The notes: generated by a model from the sequence alone, not told the origin. Shown: positions 1 to 9,402, counted from the stretch's first letter. The stretch: 38,480 nt of DNA from Methylophaga pinxianii (GCF_020447225.1 NZ_JAJAEO010000155.1:1-38480), one strand, 5' to 3'. A program made the numbers and translations.

Positions 1-93
1 TTTTTTTTGCGCCACCCAAACCCGTGATAACACAGCCACTTCTTTATGAATATCTGCTTTCTGACCGGTAAGCGCTGCAATTTTTTCTGTCAT
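1..93 (-). CDS. Unidentified ORF running off the left edge (partial)
   Basis: An ATG at 93 on the minus strand opens a frame that stays open for all 31 codons to the window edge (begins MTEKIAALTGQKADIHKEVA). It overlaps the stop of the preceding frame as TGATG, the usual sign of translational coupling. I do not recognise the family. The charged, helix-prone start could suit a small cytoplasmic protein. Only the N-terminus is visible, so no function is offered. Confidence 0.35.
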   Translation of the reverse strand, partial: MTEKIAALTGQKADIHKEVAVLSRVWVAQKK

Positions 94-284
94 CAGCTCA
101 CTTTTTCCGTTGAATTCTTGATTCTCTGTCTCAGGGTTTCCTCAAGGTCACGCTGCAGGTTGAGGATATCCCCCGGTCTGGAGTGTTTAATAGACCGATA
201 TCTGGGGAAAAGTAGGTCACGCAAAGCCAACAGCTCTGATGAACGCGTGAGACCCCGCTCCTGGAGAACACCTCTATATATAAA
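93..284 (-). pseudogene. 3' remnant of an unidentified gene
   Basis: The minus-strand frame is open for 63 codons and ends in TGA at 95-93. It has no plausible start before the in-frame stop at 287-285. It includes residues such as SSELLALRDLLFPRYRSIKH and a charged helical tail, so it looks like the C-terminal end of a real protein. The break lies next to the end of the sensor kinase gene at 290, suggesting a rearrangement joined the kinase gene to this remnant. Family not recognised. Confidence 0.3.
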
Positions 285-289
285 TCAGA

Positions 290-1687
290 CTAGCGAGAGG
301 GAAGCGAAACAACGAAACAAGTGGTTCCGTTCCCGGATTGCGCACTGATAACCCCATCATGAGACTCCACTATAGCCTTGGTGATGGCCAACCCCAGGCC
401 GGTACCTTCACTTTGTCGCTGGCGGGATGGGTCTACCCGGTAAAATCGATCAAATAGTTTCGGCAAATGCTCGGCTGGAACATCCTCGCCGGGATTGGCA
501 ATTGAAACGGTGGCATGTGCGCCTTCATCCACTGACAAGTGGATTCTAATGATTTCTCCGTGTGGGGTGTAGCGTATGGCGTTGGATAGAAGGTTCGAGA
601 ACGCTCGGCGCAGTAGCGCGCGGTCACCTCTCACGACGGGAGCGTTACCTTCCAACACCAGTTGCACCTGATGTTCCGTTGTCAGTGCATCAAAAAACTC
701 GAACAGCTCTTTAAACTCTTGAGTCAGGTCTAATGGGACAAATACAGGTTTGATCAAATCGTTATCGCTCTTCGCCAGCCAAAGCATGTCACTAACCATT
801 TTGGACATCCGTTCTTGCTCCTCCAGGCCGGAATACAGCAATTCACGGTATTCATCCGCTGATCGCGGTTTGCTGAGACCAACCTGACTTTGGGTAATCA
901 GGTTCGTCAGCGGCGTCCGCAGTTCATGCGCGATGTCGGCTGAAAAGTGTGATAGGCGCTCAAACCCTTCTTCCAGGCGTCCAATCATTTGATTAAACGA
1001 CACGGCCAATTCCCTGAGTTCAGTGGGCAAGGTATCCGCGTCGAGGCGTTCATCAAGGTGATTAGCCTGAATCTTGCGCATACCCTCACTCAAACTCCTC
1101 AACGGCAAAAGCCCCTGGTGGATGCCAAACCAGGCAGCCAGCAGTGTGATGGCCCCGGTTCCGAGCATGATCAGCCATAGGCTATTGCGAAAGCTGTGCA
1201 GAAAAAACAGATGAAAATCAAGATCGATAGCGGCAGTGATTCGATAGATTTCCGACCTTGCTGTCAGAGTGGTGACCACGCCTCGAAAATTTTTGCCGCC
1301 GCTGGCCCACACGGAAACATGGTCTTCATCGATGACGCGCACCGGTGACAGCGCGGCAGCCCCGTCAAAAAAGTCAATTCCGGGAGTGCGAAACAACAAG
1401 GTACCATCGTCATCTTCCACCTGAAAATAAACCCCATGATGACCGGCAACGGCCCTTGCCAGGGACTCCTCTATGGAGGCGCCGTTTTCCAGTGCAGTAC
1501 TAAGAGTGTGCTCTATGGATTGAACGATGGTGCGTAGCTCGTCGACATCCTGCTCCGCAAAGTGATCTCGGATCGACTGCAACACTAGCAGGCTACTCAA
1601 CACCAGACTGAGACCAGTTGCCAGGGTCACAAACGCCAGGACCCGCGACGTGAGTGGGCTGGGGCACGATTTTTTTCTACGCATCAT
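290..1687 (-). CDS. Heavy-metal sensor histidine kinase (CusS/CopS type)
   Basis: This is an inner-membrane sensor kinase of 465 aa. TM1 is at about residues 14-37, a periplasmic sensing domain spans about 40-165, and TM2 is at about 168-188. HAMP follows at about 189-245. The HisKA domain carries the phosphorylated His254 ([10 protein letters not shown]). The HATPase domain has its N box ([11 protein letters not shown]) and G box (EGTGLGLAI). The length and layout fit the CusS/CopS/IrlS heavy-metal family. I chose the ATG at 1687, which overlaps the end of the regulator gene by 11 nt; the longer upstream frame lies wholly inside the regulator gene. It probably senses periplasmic Cu or Ag and phosphorylates the regulator encoded upstream. 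The metal assignment comes from the copper genes next door. Confidence 0.9.
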   Translation of the reverse strand: MMRRKKSCPSPLTSRVLAFVTLATGLSLVLSSLLVLQSIRDHFAEQDVDELRTIVQSIEHTLSTALENGASIEESLARAVAGHHGVYFQVEDDDGTLLFRTPGIDFFDGAAALSPVRVIDEDHVSVWASGGKNFRGVVTTLTARSEIYRITAAIDLDFHLFFLHSFRNSLWLIMLGTGAITLLAAWFGIHQGLLPLRSLSEGMRKIQANHLDERLDADTLPTELRELAVSFNQMIGRLEEGFERLSHFSADIAHELRTPLTNLITQSQVGLSKPRSADEYRELLYSGLEEQERMSKMVSDMLWLAKSDNDLIKPVFVPLDLTQEFKELFEFFDALTTEHQVQLVLEGNAPVVRGDRALLRRAFSNLLSNAIRYTPHGEIIRIHLSVDEGAHATVSIANPGEDVPAEHLPKLFDRFYRVDPSRQRQSEGTGLGLAITKAIVESHDGVISAQSGNGTTCFVVSLPSR

Positions 1688-2363
1688 CGTTTTCCACATC
1701 GAGTTTGTAACCCATCCCCCTAACGGTGTGGATGAGTTTTGGCTCGAAGTTGTCGTCGATTTTGGCGCGTAAGCGACGAATAGCGACATCAATTACGTTC
1801 GTGTCACTGTCAAAATTCATGTCCCACACCTGGGAAGCAATCAAGGAGCGTGGCAATACTTCCCCCTGGCGACGCACAAATAGTTCCAGCAAGGCAAATT
1901 CTTTTTGGCTGAGTATGATTTTTGTGCCGGCACGACTGGCCCGGCGCCGTGGTAGATCCAGTATCAGATCCGCCACCTGCAAATGATCGGTGAGCATAGG
2001 TACCGTTCCCCTGCGCAGGAGTGTCCGCACCCGTGCCAGCAGCTCTGAAAATGCAAAAGGCTTGACGAGATAATCATCAGCACCCAGTTCCAGTCCTTTG
2101 ACACGGTCATCCACGCTGTCGCGTGCCGTGAGAAACAATACCGGGGTCTGGTGTCCCGCCTCGCGTAGGGATTGCACGATGCGCCAGCCCTCCATATCGG
2201 GCAGCATCACATCGAGAATGATCAGATCAAAAGCTTCCGTCATGGCCAAATGATGTCCATCCAACCCATTGCGCGCGAGCACGATCAGAAAGCCGGCCTC
2301 GGCCAGGCCCTGCCGCAGGTAATCACCGGTTTTTACTTCGTCCTCTACTACAAGCAGACGCAT
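1677..2363 (-). CDS. CopR/CusR-type response regulator
   Basis: OmpR/PhoB-class regulator of 228 aa. The receiver domain (about 1-120) has the acidic pair E7/D8, phospho-acceptor Asp51 (LIILDVMLP), Thr79 and Lys101. The C-terminal winged helix covers about residues 130-222 ([17 protein letters not shown], then [10 protein letters not shown]). It is the first gene of a two-gene operon with the kinase, overlapping it. Its 5' end faces the copper genes across 174 bp that contain a CusR-like palindrome. It probably activates the rightward copper genes and perhaps its own operon. A truncated relative (same first 13 residues apart from one Val/Ile change) lies at 23871. Confidence 0.92.
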   Translation of the reverse strand: MRLLVVEDEVKTGDYLRQGLAEAGFLIVLARNGLDGHHLAMTEAFDLIILDVMLPDMEGWRIVQSLREAGHQTPVLFLTARDSVDDRVKGLELGADDYLVKPFAFSELLARVRTLLRRGTVPMLTDHLQVADLILDLPRRRASRAGTKIILSQKEFALLELFVRRQGEVLPRSLIASQVWDMNFDSDTNVIDVAIRRLRAKIDDNFEPKLIHTVRGMGYKLDVENDDA

Positions 2364-2432
2364 AGTCAGGTTCCCCTTCTGAACTGGCCTTTCAGTCTAA
2401 TGGGCCGATTCGCACAGCCACATGACATAAAG

Positions 2433-2448
2433 ATTACAACATTGTCAT
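2433..2448. promoter_or_regulatory. CopR/CusR-like operator, copy 1
   Basis: ATTACAA-CA-TTGTCAT is an inverted repeat with one mismatched pair. It matches the known CusR/CopR box form (ATGACAA-N2-TTGTCAT). It lies between the divergent regulator gene and the copA remnant. The 37 bp starting here recur at 8050-8086 with 33 identical positions, which argues for a functional, selected element. A second, longer-spaced TGTCATC/GATGACA repeat overlaps its right half. Confidence 0.7.
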
Positions 2449-2537
2449 CTTGTGGTCATGTTGATGACAGGGTGCATTGATTATGTTGAGAGCCTCGGAA
2501 AAATTGACCCGTCACAATGACAGAATGAGGAATCCGA

Positions 2538-2810
2538 ATGAACAGACCAAACAGGCCGTTGAACCTTTCTCGGCGACGCTTCGTGCAGGGATTGGCCGCC
2601 GGCGGTGTTTTGGCCTGGGCACCGGGATGGTTACATGCGAGGGGACGAGATAACCCAAGTATCCGGACCGGTTCTGCGCCGATTTTGAGCGGTCGAGAAG
2701 TAGATCTGGTAATTGAAGAGATGCCCGTCAATTTCACCGGTGCCATACGCATGGCAACCACAATCAATGGTTCTATTCCCGCCCCGACACTTCGTTTCCG
2801 AGAGGGCGCC
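2538..2810 (+). pseudogene. copA: copA multicopper oxidase, 5' fragment
   Basis: The first ~90 codons encode the N-terminus of a CopA-type periplasmic multicopper oxidase: a twin-arginine signal (SRRRFVQGLAAGG) and the start of cupredoxin domain 1 (TTINGSIPAPTLRFREG). The normal protein is around 600 aa. Here the frame runs straight into copB sequence near 2810, in a different frame, and stops at 2843. All copper-binding His clusters are lost. The rest of copA and most of copB are deleted. An assembly collapse is the alternative explanation. Confidence 0.8.
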
Positions 2811-3042
2811 CCGTGCCGAAATTACGTTGTATGGCAAGGATGATGTGGACAACGGTTTGGGCAGCGGACTGTCTGATGCGGCCCTGGGACTTCGACTGCG
2901 CTATGAGTTTTCGCGCCAATTTGCGCCCTATGTCGGCGTTGAATGGACAAGCAAGTTTGGCGGTACGGCTGATTTTGCCCGTGCTGCCGATGAACCGGAT
3001 GCTGACACGCTGTGGGTCGTCGGATTGAAATTCTGGCTCTAA
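2811..3042 (+). pseudogene. copB: copB outer-membrane protein, 3' fragment
   Basis: In a frame open from 2713, the segment after about 2811 encodes the last ~77 residues of CopB, the outer-membrane copper-resistance protein. The family's beta-barrel ending is clear: PRAEITLYGKDD, GSGLSDAALGLRLRYEFSRQ, FAPYVGVEW, FGGTADFAR and a closing LKFWL. The N-terminal Met/His-rich part and most strands are missing. The frame does not match the copA fragment to its left, so no fusion protein longer than ~101 aa would be made from the copA start. Confidence 0.8.
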
Positions 3043-3077
3043 ACCTATTTTCTACTGTGACTTAAGGAGTCAACCTC

Positions 3078-3377
3078 ATGAAACTGAAATCCCTCTCCCG
3101 TTTTGCGGCATTGCCTGTCCTGATTATCGCTCTGTCGGTGCAAGCGCACGATCCCAAGGAACATAGGCAAGACGCCGAAAAACCCGATTGTAAGGCGATG
3201 AAAGACATGGATCATTCCAAGATGGATATGGATGATCCGGTGATGAAGGCCATGATGCAGAAATGCGTGAAGGACGGGGACGACGGGGAGGAAGACTCGC
3301 ACACCCCTTCTTCCGCCACCGATGATCATGGCAAGCATGGTGTGGACAACAAAAAATCGTCCGAGCATCAGCACTAA
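3078..3377 (+). CDS. Small Met/His/Asp-rich periplasmic metal-binding protein
   Basis: 99 aa with a Sec signal peptide (cleaved near VQAHD) and a mature part rich in Asp, Lys, Met and His, including DMDHSKMDMDDPVMKAMMQK and a C-terminal SEHQH. Two Cys remain. A Shine-Dalgarno AAGGAGT lies 8 bp before the ATG. It is probably periplasmic and buffers or hands over Cu(I)/Ag(I) through Met and His. This is inferred from composition and its place between cop remnants and the copper ATPase genes. I cannot name a family. Confidence 0.75.
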   Translation: MKLKSLSRFAALPVLIIALSVQAHDPKEHRQDAEKPDCKAMKDMDHSKMDMDDPVMKAMMQKCVKDGDDGEEDSHTPSSATDDHGKHGVDNKKSSEHQH

Positions 3378-3436
3378 TGGAGACAACGTGGCTTGCAAGT
3401 TACCATCGGCAACCGTCAGGTTTTTGAGGAGGACTC

Positions 3437-3997
3437 ATGGCTTCTGGCAAATTACTGTCCTGCGTCAAGTGCTTGTTGGCAATAGCAGTTATCGTGATCG
3501 CAGGCGGGGCTGTATTTCTCTACTCAGGGTGGTATCCAATGGGTGCTGACGTACCTCATAACCGCTTCACCTATTGGATATTGGAAACCTTGCGTGAGCG
3601 CTCTATCGCGCGCGCGGCAGGCGACGTAGAGATACCCATGAATCTGGATTCCTCGGATCGTCTGCTCTCAGGCGGTGCTGACTACAACGACATGTGCGCG
3701 GGATGCCATTTGAAACCCGGTAAGACACAGAGCGACTTTACGCTGGGGCTTTACCCTGCACCGCCCAACCTGACCCGTGACGAACATCGTGGCGGTATCA
3801 ACAATGCGCTGGACCAGCGACGCTTTTGGATCATCAAGCACGGTATCAAAGCATCCGGCATGCCTGCCTGGGGCCCTGGTCATGACGATGAACGTATCTG
3901 GAACATGGTGGCCTTCCTGAAGCGCCTGCCGGAGCTGACACCGGAGCAATATCAAATCCTGACGGCGCGTGGCGATGATCAGGCCGAACATCATTAA
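3437..3997 (+). CDS. Membrane-anchored monoheme cytochrome c
   Basis: 186 aa. An N-terminal TM anchor (about residues 12-31) precedes a periplasmic class I cytochrome c domain. The heme motif C-A-G-C-H is at 87-91, and a probable distal Met lies in [10 protein letters not shown]. The C-terminal [19 protein letters not shown] is typical of the fold. GAGGAGGAC lies 5 bp upstream of the ATG. It sits between the metal-binding peptide and the P-type ATPase, so it probably serves periplasmic electron transfer tied to copper handling. Its partner is not identified; the multiheme operon at 9.9-13.3 kb is a candidate. Confidence 0.85.
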   Translation: MASGKLLSCVKCLLAIAVIVIAGGAVFLYSGWYPMGADVPHNRFTYWILETLRERSIARAAGDVEIPMNLDSSDRLLSGGADYNDMCAGCHLKPGKTQSDFTLGLYPAPPNLTRDEHRGGINNALDQRRFWIIKHGIKASGMPAWGPGHDDERIWNMVAFLKRLPELTPEQYQILTARGDDQAEHH

Positions 3998-4013
3998 ACG
4001 GTGGAGTAAGCTT

Positions 4014-6395
4014 ATGCCGCATCATCATTCAAACACAGGCGATAACATATCAGCATCCTGCTGCAGTGGCCAACGCGCCGAGCCTTCGGGCGGTACGCTG
4101 ACCGATCCTGTCTGTGGTATGGCTGTGACTGCCACGTCACTTCACAAGGCTGAATTTCGGGGCAAGACATACTCCTTTTGCAGTGCTTCTTGCCGGAAAA
4201 AGTTCGTTGCCAACCCCACCGATTACCTCGAAAAGCCCACTTCACCGGTCGCGCATGACACGCTGAACGAAGCGCATAGCAACGTCGAATACAGCTGTCC
4301 GATGCATCCGGAGGTTCGGCAACCGGGGCCGGGCACCTGCCCCAAGTGCGGCATGACCCTGGAACCGGTCATGCCCAGTGCGGAAACCGAACAAAATCCC
4401 GAGCTGGCGGACTTCCGTCGCCGATTTTGGTACACCTTGCCATTGACTGTGCTGGTTACTCTCATTGCCATGTCGGGCGGCGCCTTCGACAATTTGCTGG
4501 GCGGCGCTCGTCCATGGGTAGAGCTGCTGCTGGCGACGCCAGTGGTGCTGTGGTCAGGGTGGCCTTTCTTTGTGAGATGGCTGCACTCCATCCGCTTGCG
4601 CGCACCGAATATGTGGACGCTCATTGGTACCGGTACTGGTGCGGCTTACGTGTACAGCGTAGTTGCTGTGCTCGCCCCGGATATTTTCCCCGCATCCTTT
4701 CGTGAGGCCGGCCATGTGGCCGTTTATTTTGAGGCGGCGGCGGTCATCATTTCATTGACGCTGCTGGGTCAAATGCTGGAACTGAAGGCTCGCTCCGAAA
4801 CCGGTGCGGCAATTCGGGCGCTGCTGGGACTGGCGCCCAAGACGGCGCGACGTTTACGGGATGACGGAACGGAAGAAGATGTTCCGCTGACCCATGTTCA
4901 TCCGGGCGATCGCCTGCGTATTCGCCCAGGTGAGAAAGTGCCGGTCGATGGCGTGGTGCTGGAAGGTAACAGTGCCATTGATGAATCCATGTTGACGGGT
5001 GAACCCATGCCGGTCAGCAAGCGCACTGGCGATGCAGTCATCGGTGCATCGCTCAATACCAGCGGCGCTCTGATCATGCGCGCGGAAAAAGTCGGGTCGG
5101 CCACGGTGCTTTCCCAGATTGTACAGATGGTCGCCAACGCTCAACGATCTCGAGCACCGATGCAGCGTATGGCTGATGTGGTCGCCGGTTATTTTGTGTT
5201 GGTGGTCATCGCCGTCTCACTGGCCACTTTCATCCTGTGGGGGATGTTTGGCCCCGAACCCAGTTGGGCATTTGGCCTAATCAACGCGGTGGCGGTGTTG
5301 ATTATTGCTTGTCCCTGCGCACTGGGCCTGGCAACACCCATGTCAGTGATGGTGGCTACCGGTAACGCAGCAACCCGGGGTGTCCTTTTCAAAGACGCTG
5401 CGGCGATTGAACAGCTGTGTAAGGTCGATACCTTGATCGTCGATAAAACAGGAACACTGACTCAGGGCAAGCCAGCGTTCCTGTCTGCAGCGGCAGCACC
5501 CGGCAGCAGCTCAGACGAGGTGCTGCGGTTGGCCGCCAGTCTCGACCAAGGCAGCGAACATCCGCTCGCTCATGCCATTGTCGCTGAGGCACACAATCGG
5601 AAATTGGCCTTGAGCCCTGTCAATGACTTCGAATCCAGTTCCGGTATTGGTGTGCGCGGACATGTGGATGGACAGTCTCTTGCCTTGGGTAATACGGCAC
5701 TGATGGATGAGCTGCAAATCGACTGGCGCGGCATGTCTGATAAAGCAGAGGCGCTGCGAACCCAAGGCGCCAGTGTGATGTACCTTTCGGCTGGTCCGCA
5801 ATTGGTAGGCTTGCTGGCGGTCGCCGATCCCATCAAGACATCCACCCCTGAAGCCATCACGCAACTGCGCACTCAAGGCCTGCATATCGTTATGGCCACC
5901 GGTGATGGTCTCACCACTGCCCAGGCAGTAGCGCAAACGCTTGGTATCGACGAGGTACACGGCGAGGTACGTCCAGAAGACAAGGACAAACTGGTGGCAC
6001 AGTTGCAGGCTAATGGACGCAAGGTGGCCATGGCCGGTGACGGCATCAACGACGCACCCGCCTTGGCCCGCGCCGATGTCGGCATTGCTATGGGTACGGG
6101 GACGGATGTGGCGATGAGCACGGCGCAACTGACCCTGGTCAAGGGTGATCTACGCGGTATCGCCGTGGCGCGTGGGATTTCGTTGGACACCGTTCGAAAT
6201 ATGCGCCAGAACCTGATGTTCGCTTTTCTTTACAACGCTTTGGGTGTGCCTATAGCCGCCGGTGTGCTGTATCCGGTAACCGGCTGGCTATTGTCGCCGC
6301 TGATTGCCGCACTGGCCATGAGCCTGAGCTCCGTGTCGGTGGTGGGTAACGCGCTACGTCTGCGGCAGCGAAAAATCACCGGAGCTGATCAATGA
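4014..6395 (+). CDS. P1B-type copper/silver-exporting ATPase
   Basis: 793-aa inner-membrane pump exporting Cu(I)/Ag(I) from the cytoplasm. N-terminal metal-site modules: a His/Cys start (MPHHHS, CCSG), a YHS domain at about 30-72 ([19 protein letters not shown]), and a heavy-metal-binding domain at about 93-118 ([14 protein letters not shown]). The P1B core has TGE at about 328-330, the membrane CPC at 433-435, the phosphorylated Asp477 in DKTGT, the SEHPLA His-Pro loop and [13 protein letters not shown] with this N-terminus fits the CopA/SilP subgroup rather than Zn/Cd pumps. I chose the ATG at 4014, preceded by GGTGGAG; an in-frame upstream ATG at 3969 lies inside the cytochrome gene. Confidence 0.95.
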   Translation: MPHHHSNTGDNISASCCSGQRAEPSGGTLTDPVCGMAVTATSLHKAEFRGKTYSFCSASCRKKFVANPTDYLEKPTSPVAHDTLNEAHSNVEYSCPMHPEVRQPGPGTCPKCGMTLEPVMPSAETEQNPELADFRRRFWYTLPLTVLVTLIAMSGGAFDNLLGGARPWVELLLATPVVLWSGWPFFVRWLHSIRLRAPNMWTLIGTGTGAAYVYSVVAVLAPDIFPASFREAGHVAVYFEAAAVIISLTLLGQMLELKARSETGAAIRALLGLAPKTARRLRDDGTEEDVPLTHVHPGDRLRIRPGEKVPVDGVVLEGNSAIDESMLTGEPMPVSKRTGDAVIGASLNTSGALIMRAEKVGSATVLSQIVQMVANAQRSRAPMQRMADVVAGYFVLVVIAVSLATFILWGMFGPEPSWAFGLINAVAVLIIACPCALGLATPMSVMVATGNAATRGVLFKDAAAIEQLCKVDTLIVDKTGTLTQGKPAFLSAAAAPGSSSDEVLRLAASLDQGSEHPLAHAIVAEAHNRKLALSPVNDFESSSGIGVRGHVDGQSLALGNTALMDELQIDWRGMSDKAEALRTQGASVMYLSAGPQLVGLLAVADPIKTSTPEAITQLRTQGLHIVMATGDGLTTAQAVAQTLGIDEVHGEVRPEDKDKLVAQLQANGRKVAMAGDGINDAPALARADVGIAMGTGTDVAMSTAQLTLVKGDLRGIAVARGISLDTVRNMRQNLMFAFLYNALGVPIAAGVLYPVTGWLLSPLIAALAMSLSSVSVVGNALRLRQRKITGADQ

Positions 6396-6694
6396 ACAAG
6401 CATTCAGGCTCCTTCTGGTTGACTTCCAAAGGTTTGGCCGCGATAGGCCTGATCGGCGCAGCAAGTTATTTTCTGCTGATCGAACATCGCGACCATGTCC
6501 TGCCGTTTCTGCCTTACCTGATCTTGCTGGCCTGCCCCTTAATGCACCTGTTTATGCATGGTAGGCATGGGCATCATCACTCAGAGGAAACCCAGTCCGA
6601 AAGCTCGTCCCATGCACCTCACCGCTTCCAAGGTGAGGCGCCGCGGGTACGAGGTGGTCAAGCGGACGAGGAGGAGAACAACAATGCACGGTGA
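6392..6694 (+). CDS. DUF2933 small membrane protein
   Basis: 100 aa; starts in an ATGA overlap with the ATPase stop. One or two TM segments (about 12-28 and 33-52) are followed by [16 protein letters not shown], the Cys/His/Met stretch typical of DUF2933 proteins found beside copper ATPases. The tail is acidic and polar. The coupling suggests it works with the pump, perhaps as a membrane metal ligand; that role is inference. A shorter relative lies at 28006. Confidence 0.8.
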   Translation: MNKHSGSFWLTSKGLAAIGLIGAASYFLLIEHRDHVLPFLPYLILLACPLMHLFMHGRHGHHHSEETQSESSSHAPHRFQGEAPRVRGGQADEEENNNAR

Positions 6695-7337
6695 ATCTGC
6701 ATACGGCCTTTGGAGCCTCGTTCTGATCAACTCCGCCATTTTTATTTTTTTCGCCTTCAGCTTCGTCAAACCTCAAAGCCAGCTGGATTGGCGGAGTCTC
6801 GGCGCGTTTTCTGCCTTTATCGTGGCCTTGTTTACTGAAATGTACGGGTTTCCGTTAAGCATCTATTTTCTCTCCGGTTGGCTGGCGGAAAAGTACCCCG
6901 GCGTGGACTTCCTATCACACGACAACGGCCACTTGCTGCATACGCTCCTTGGACTGGACGGTAATCCGCACTTTGATCCCCTGCATCTGGCGAGCAATAT
7001 CCTGATTGTTCTGGGATTCTTTATGCTGGCGTCCGCCTGGAGTGTATTGCACAAGGCACAGCAAAACCGCCAATTGGCGAACAGCGGTTGGTATGCCCGC
7101 TGCCGACACCCGCAGTACCTTGCGTTCATCGTGATCATGTTTGGTTTTTTACTTCAATGGCCTACGATCCCGACGCTGATCATGTTCCCCGTATTGCTTG
7201 TGGTCTATGTCCGCCTTGCCAAACGTGAGGAACAACGCGCGCTGGAAGAGTTTGGGGAACACTATCGCGATTATCAGGGACGCGTGCCAGCCTGGCTGCC
7301 GAGCCTGAAACCTCAACTTCTCAAGGAAGGGTTATGA
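6684..7337 (+). CDS. Isoprenylcysteine carboxyl methyltransferase-like membrane protein
   Basis: 217 aa with several TM helices and the C-terminal family signature: RHPQYLAFIVIMFGFLLQWP, then KREEQRALEEFGEHYRDYQ, which binds S-adenosylmethionine in ICMT/PEMT-type enzymes. I chose the ATG at 6684, preceded by GAGGAGGAG; it overlaps the DUF2933 gene by 11 nt. Homologues are common in bacterial metal-resistance operons, where no prenylated substrate is known, so the reaction here is uncertain. Part of the copper operon by spacing. Confidence 0.8.
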   Translation: MHGESAYGLWSLVLINSAIFIFFAFSFVKPQSQLDWRSLGAFSAFIVALFTEMYGFPLSIYFLSGWLAEKYPGVDFLSHDNGHLLHTLLGLDGNPHFDPLHLASNILIVLGFFMLASAWSVLHKAQQNRQLANSGWYARCRHPQYLAFIVIMFGFLLQWPTIPTLIMFPVLLVVYVRLAKREEQRALEEFGEHYRDYQGRVPAWLPSLKPQLLKEGL

Positions 7338-7437
7338 AAAACCGGTCAGATTTTTTTAAGGCGGGGAGTATATTACAGCTCGCTGCCTACTAAGCGATTG
7401 ATGCGACCTGGATATCAATCCATTCGGAGACAAGATC

Positions 7438-7989
7438 ATGTCATTACTACGCGTAGCTGGCTCACTCATGGGCCTGTTTTTTCTGGTATTCCTAACTGGC
7501 TGTGACACTTCAGATCCGACGAGTGCGCCTTCCTCCCCAGATAGAGGGGGTCTGGAGATTACCGCCAGCACGGAAACTACATTTCTGACGGTCTATAAAA
7601 GCCCAACCTGTGGGTGTTGCAAGGAGTGGATCAGTCACATAGAAAGAGCGGGCTTTACCACTGAAACACGTCATCCGGCGAATCTTGAACGCTTTAAGGA
7701 TCAGCACGGCATCGCGACCAATTTGCGTTCCTGCCACACGGCCGTCTCCCCAGGGGGCTACGTGTTTGAAGGCCATATTCCGGCCCGCTACATCCAACAG
7801 TTTCTGGATAATCCTCCTGCCGATGCAATTGGCCTGAGCGTGCCCGGCATGCCGGTGGGCAGCCCCGGGATGGAAGTGGGCGATAAGTTCATACCGTATC
7901 AGGTGTTGTTATTGAAGCACGATGGCAGCACCGAGGTATTCGCTCGTGTGGAACAGCAGACACACCAATATCAAGAAGGAACACTATGA
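7438..7989 (+). CDS. DUF411 (CopG-like) metal-binding lipoprotein
   Basis: 183 aa. A lipobox (LTGC, Cys at 22) ends the signal peptide. The DUF411 core begins with TVYKSPTCGCCKEW, whose C-G-C-C is the likely metal or redox site, and continues with SCHTAVSPGGYVFEGHIPA and GMPVGSPGMEVG. DUF411 proteins are periplasmic and recur in copper/silver clusters. The gap of 100 bp from the previous gene leaves room for its own promoter. Its stop overlaps a short downstream frame (ATGA). Confidence 0.88.
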   Translation: MSLLRVAGSLMGLFFLVFLTGCDTSDPTSAPSSPDRGGLEITASTETTFLTVYKSPTCGCCKEWISHIERAGFTTETRHPANLERFKDQHGIATNLRSCHTAVSPGGYVFEGHIPARYIQQFLDNPPADAIGLSVPGMPVGSPGMEVGDKFIPYQVLLLKHDGSTEVFARVEQQTHQYQEGTL

Positions 7990-8084
7990 AAGGAGTTAAT
8001 GCCATTCTCCATCAAGCACGCCGACTGCACGCATCAACATGGCTTAAACATTACAACATCGTCATCTTGGGGTCATGTTTGTGA
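7986..8084 (+). other. Short coupled frame, probably a gene 5' stub
   Basis: An ATG overlapping the DUF411 stop opens a 32-codon frame (starts MKGVNAILHQARRLHASTWL) that ends inside the second copper operator. I infer that the 5' end of a further operon gene was joined to a copy of the cop regulatory region near 8045. It could also be a chance frame. Not recognised. Confidence 0.3.
8050..8065. promoter_or_regulatory. CopR/CusR-like operator, copy 2
   Basis: ATTACAA-CA-TCGTCAT, the same box as at 2433 with one change in the right half. The homology to the first copy runs 37 bp (8050-8086). It lies 115 bp before the start codon of the lipoprotein gene at 8180, which suggests that gene belongs to the same regulon. 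Confidence 0.6.
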
Positions 8085-8179
8085 CAGACATAAGCGACTA
8101 ACCTCGGAGGTACCAAATGGGTAAAGCTTTTTAGCCACGCACTTCCCCCTATCAGCGACAACTCAAAAAGGAGTCCGCT

Positions 8180-8534
8180 ATGAAAATCCGTTTTTTTACG
8201 CGTCCTGGTGCTTGGAACAGCCATCCTGTGGCTTGCAGGCTGCGCCAATAGCCCCTTCTATCACGGCCAAATCATGAGAGGCCAGGTAGTTCAGTCTACG
8301 GCGTCCGATGTGGTGGTATGTGTAGGTAAACGCGACGGTGCCGAACCCGGGCAGTTGTTGAGTGTTTACCGAGTAGTATTTACAGAAGGTGTCGTTGAAG
8401 AGGGCGGGTCAAACTGGCACCGAGCGCCAGTAGGTACAGTGAAAATTGAAAATATCATCGATGATCACTTCGCCAAAGCGCGTGTCATTGAAGGTGACAT
8501 TGTCAAAAATGACATCGTAGAGCTTCAAAAATAG
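8180..8534 (+). pseudogene. Small lipoprotein gene with a frameshift in a T7 tract
   Basis: An ATG at 8180 with a good AAGGAG site encodes MKIRFF and then leaves frame after seven T's (8191-8197). With one T fewer the product would read MKIRFLRVLVLGTAILWLAG followed by CANS, a clean lipoprotein signal with lipobox LAGC. The mature domain (about 90 aa, open from 8208) contains VCVGKRDGAEPGQLLSVYRV and two IVKNDIVEL-like strands, so it is probably a small beta-rich envelope protein. A GTG at 8208 could start a short product without the N-region. A sequencing error or slippage in the T tract would restore the gene. Confidence 0.65.
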
Positions 8535-8838
8535 AGGACGAGATATAAAGCATATCCACCAGTTTTAGTTGATTGCGAGACTTCTTACGAGGATAACTTA
8601 TGATCATGGCGTTGACATGGACGGGAAACACTTTATGCTCATTGTTTGGTGACATCCTGAGATGTGTGAGTCCTGCTTATGCTGTAACTCAGCGCAGCGG
8701 CTCGTAAATTAAAACCGCATGCTTCTGGCGAAAGCTTGCTTCAAATCAACTTGGCCTGGGCTCGAATTGATTAATCTGCGGCTGGCCATTTACAAGCTGT
8801 CAATTACGTTGTTTTAAATAGCAATTTTGGAGACATCA
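8535..8838 (+). other. Intergenic stretch with one weak short ORF
   Basis: About 300 bp between the lipoprotein and the Met-rich gene. The only open frame of note is 8600-8707 (35 codons, starts MIMALTWTGNTLCSLFGDIL), preceded by GAGGATAA. It has no recognisable family and may be chance. I see no clear terminator or operator. Confidence 0.3.
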
Positions 8839-9255
8839 ATGAAAAAGATTATCACAGCGTTAGCGTTAACAAGTATTTTCGCTATGCCGGCGTTTTCCCA
8901 AAGCGGACATACTCAAAGTGACCCGGCTACGCAGGCTGGCGGCATGTCGACACAATCCACTCAAATGCCCGACCTGCAGTCCCAAATAGAAAAAATGAAA
9001 GGGCTGATGGAGCGCATCCGATCAGAACAGAATCCTGAAGTCCGCGAAAAGCTTATGCAGGAGCACATGACAGCCATGGAGCACGGCATGCAGATGATAA
9101 GTGAGAATATGAAAAATGATTCTCAAAAAGACACAATGAACGCCGAAAAACGCATGGACATGATGAATGATCGCATGGACATGATGCATAAAATGATGGA
9201 ACAAATGATGGGTCAGATGAAAGGTGGTATGGGTATGTCTGGTGGCCATATGTAA
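8839..9255 (+). CDS. Met-rich periplasmic protein
   Basis: 138 aa; signal peptide cleaved near PAFSQS. The mature protein is a charged, probably helical chain (QSQIEKMKGLMERIRSEQNP) ending in a dense Met region (MDMMHKMMEQMMGQMKGGMG) and SGGHM. Spaced Met ligands suit Cu(I)/Ag(I). I chose the ATG at 8839, preceded by TTTTGGAG, over the in-frame TTG at 8827. The copper context supports a periplasmic metal-sequestering role by inference; no named family. Confidence 0.78.
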   Translation: MKKIITALALTSIFAMPAFSQSGHTQSDPATQAGGMSTQSTQMPDLQSQIEKMKGLMERIRSEQNPEVREKLMQEHMTAMEHGMQMISENMKNDSQKDTMNAEKRMDMMNDRMDMMHKMMEQMMGQMKGGMGMSGGHM

Positions 9256-9402
9256 GCCTCCTTGCTCACTTTTCTGACATCGCGCGAAGGCGACAAGCGC
9301 AAAAGTAAAACAGGTACACAACTGTCATTGCACTCAATAGAAACAGGTTTTTTACATGCCGGGTTATCCGGCGTAATTTTTCATCAAAACGGAGATAGAC
9401 AT

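Noticed and set aside
46-348. 100-codon plus-strand ORF at the left edge
   Set aside because: Lies antisense to better minus-strand frames and to the kinase 3' end; Arg/Ser-rich low-complexity product, no ribosome site.
5511-6128. 205-codon minus-strand ORF inside the copper ATPase
   Set aside because: Pure shadow of the conserved ATPase coding sequence; no ribosome site and no recognisable domain.
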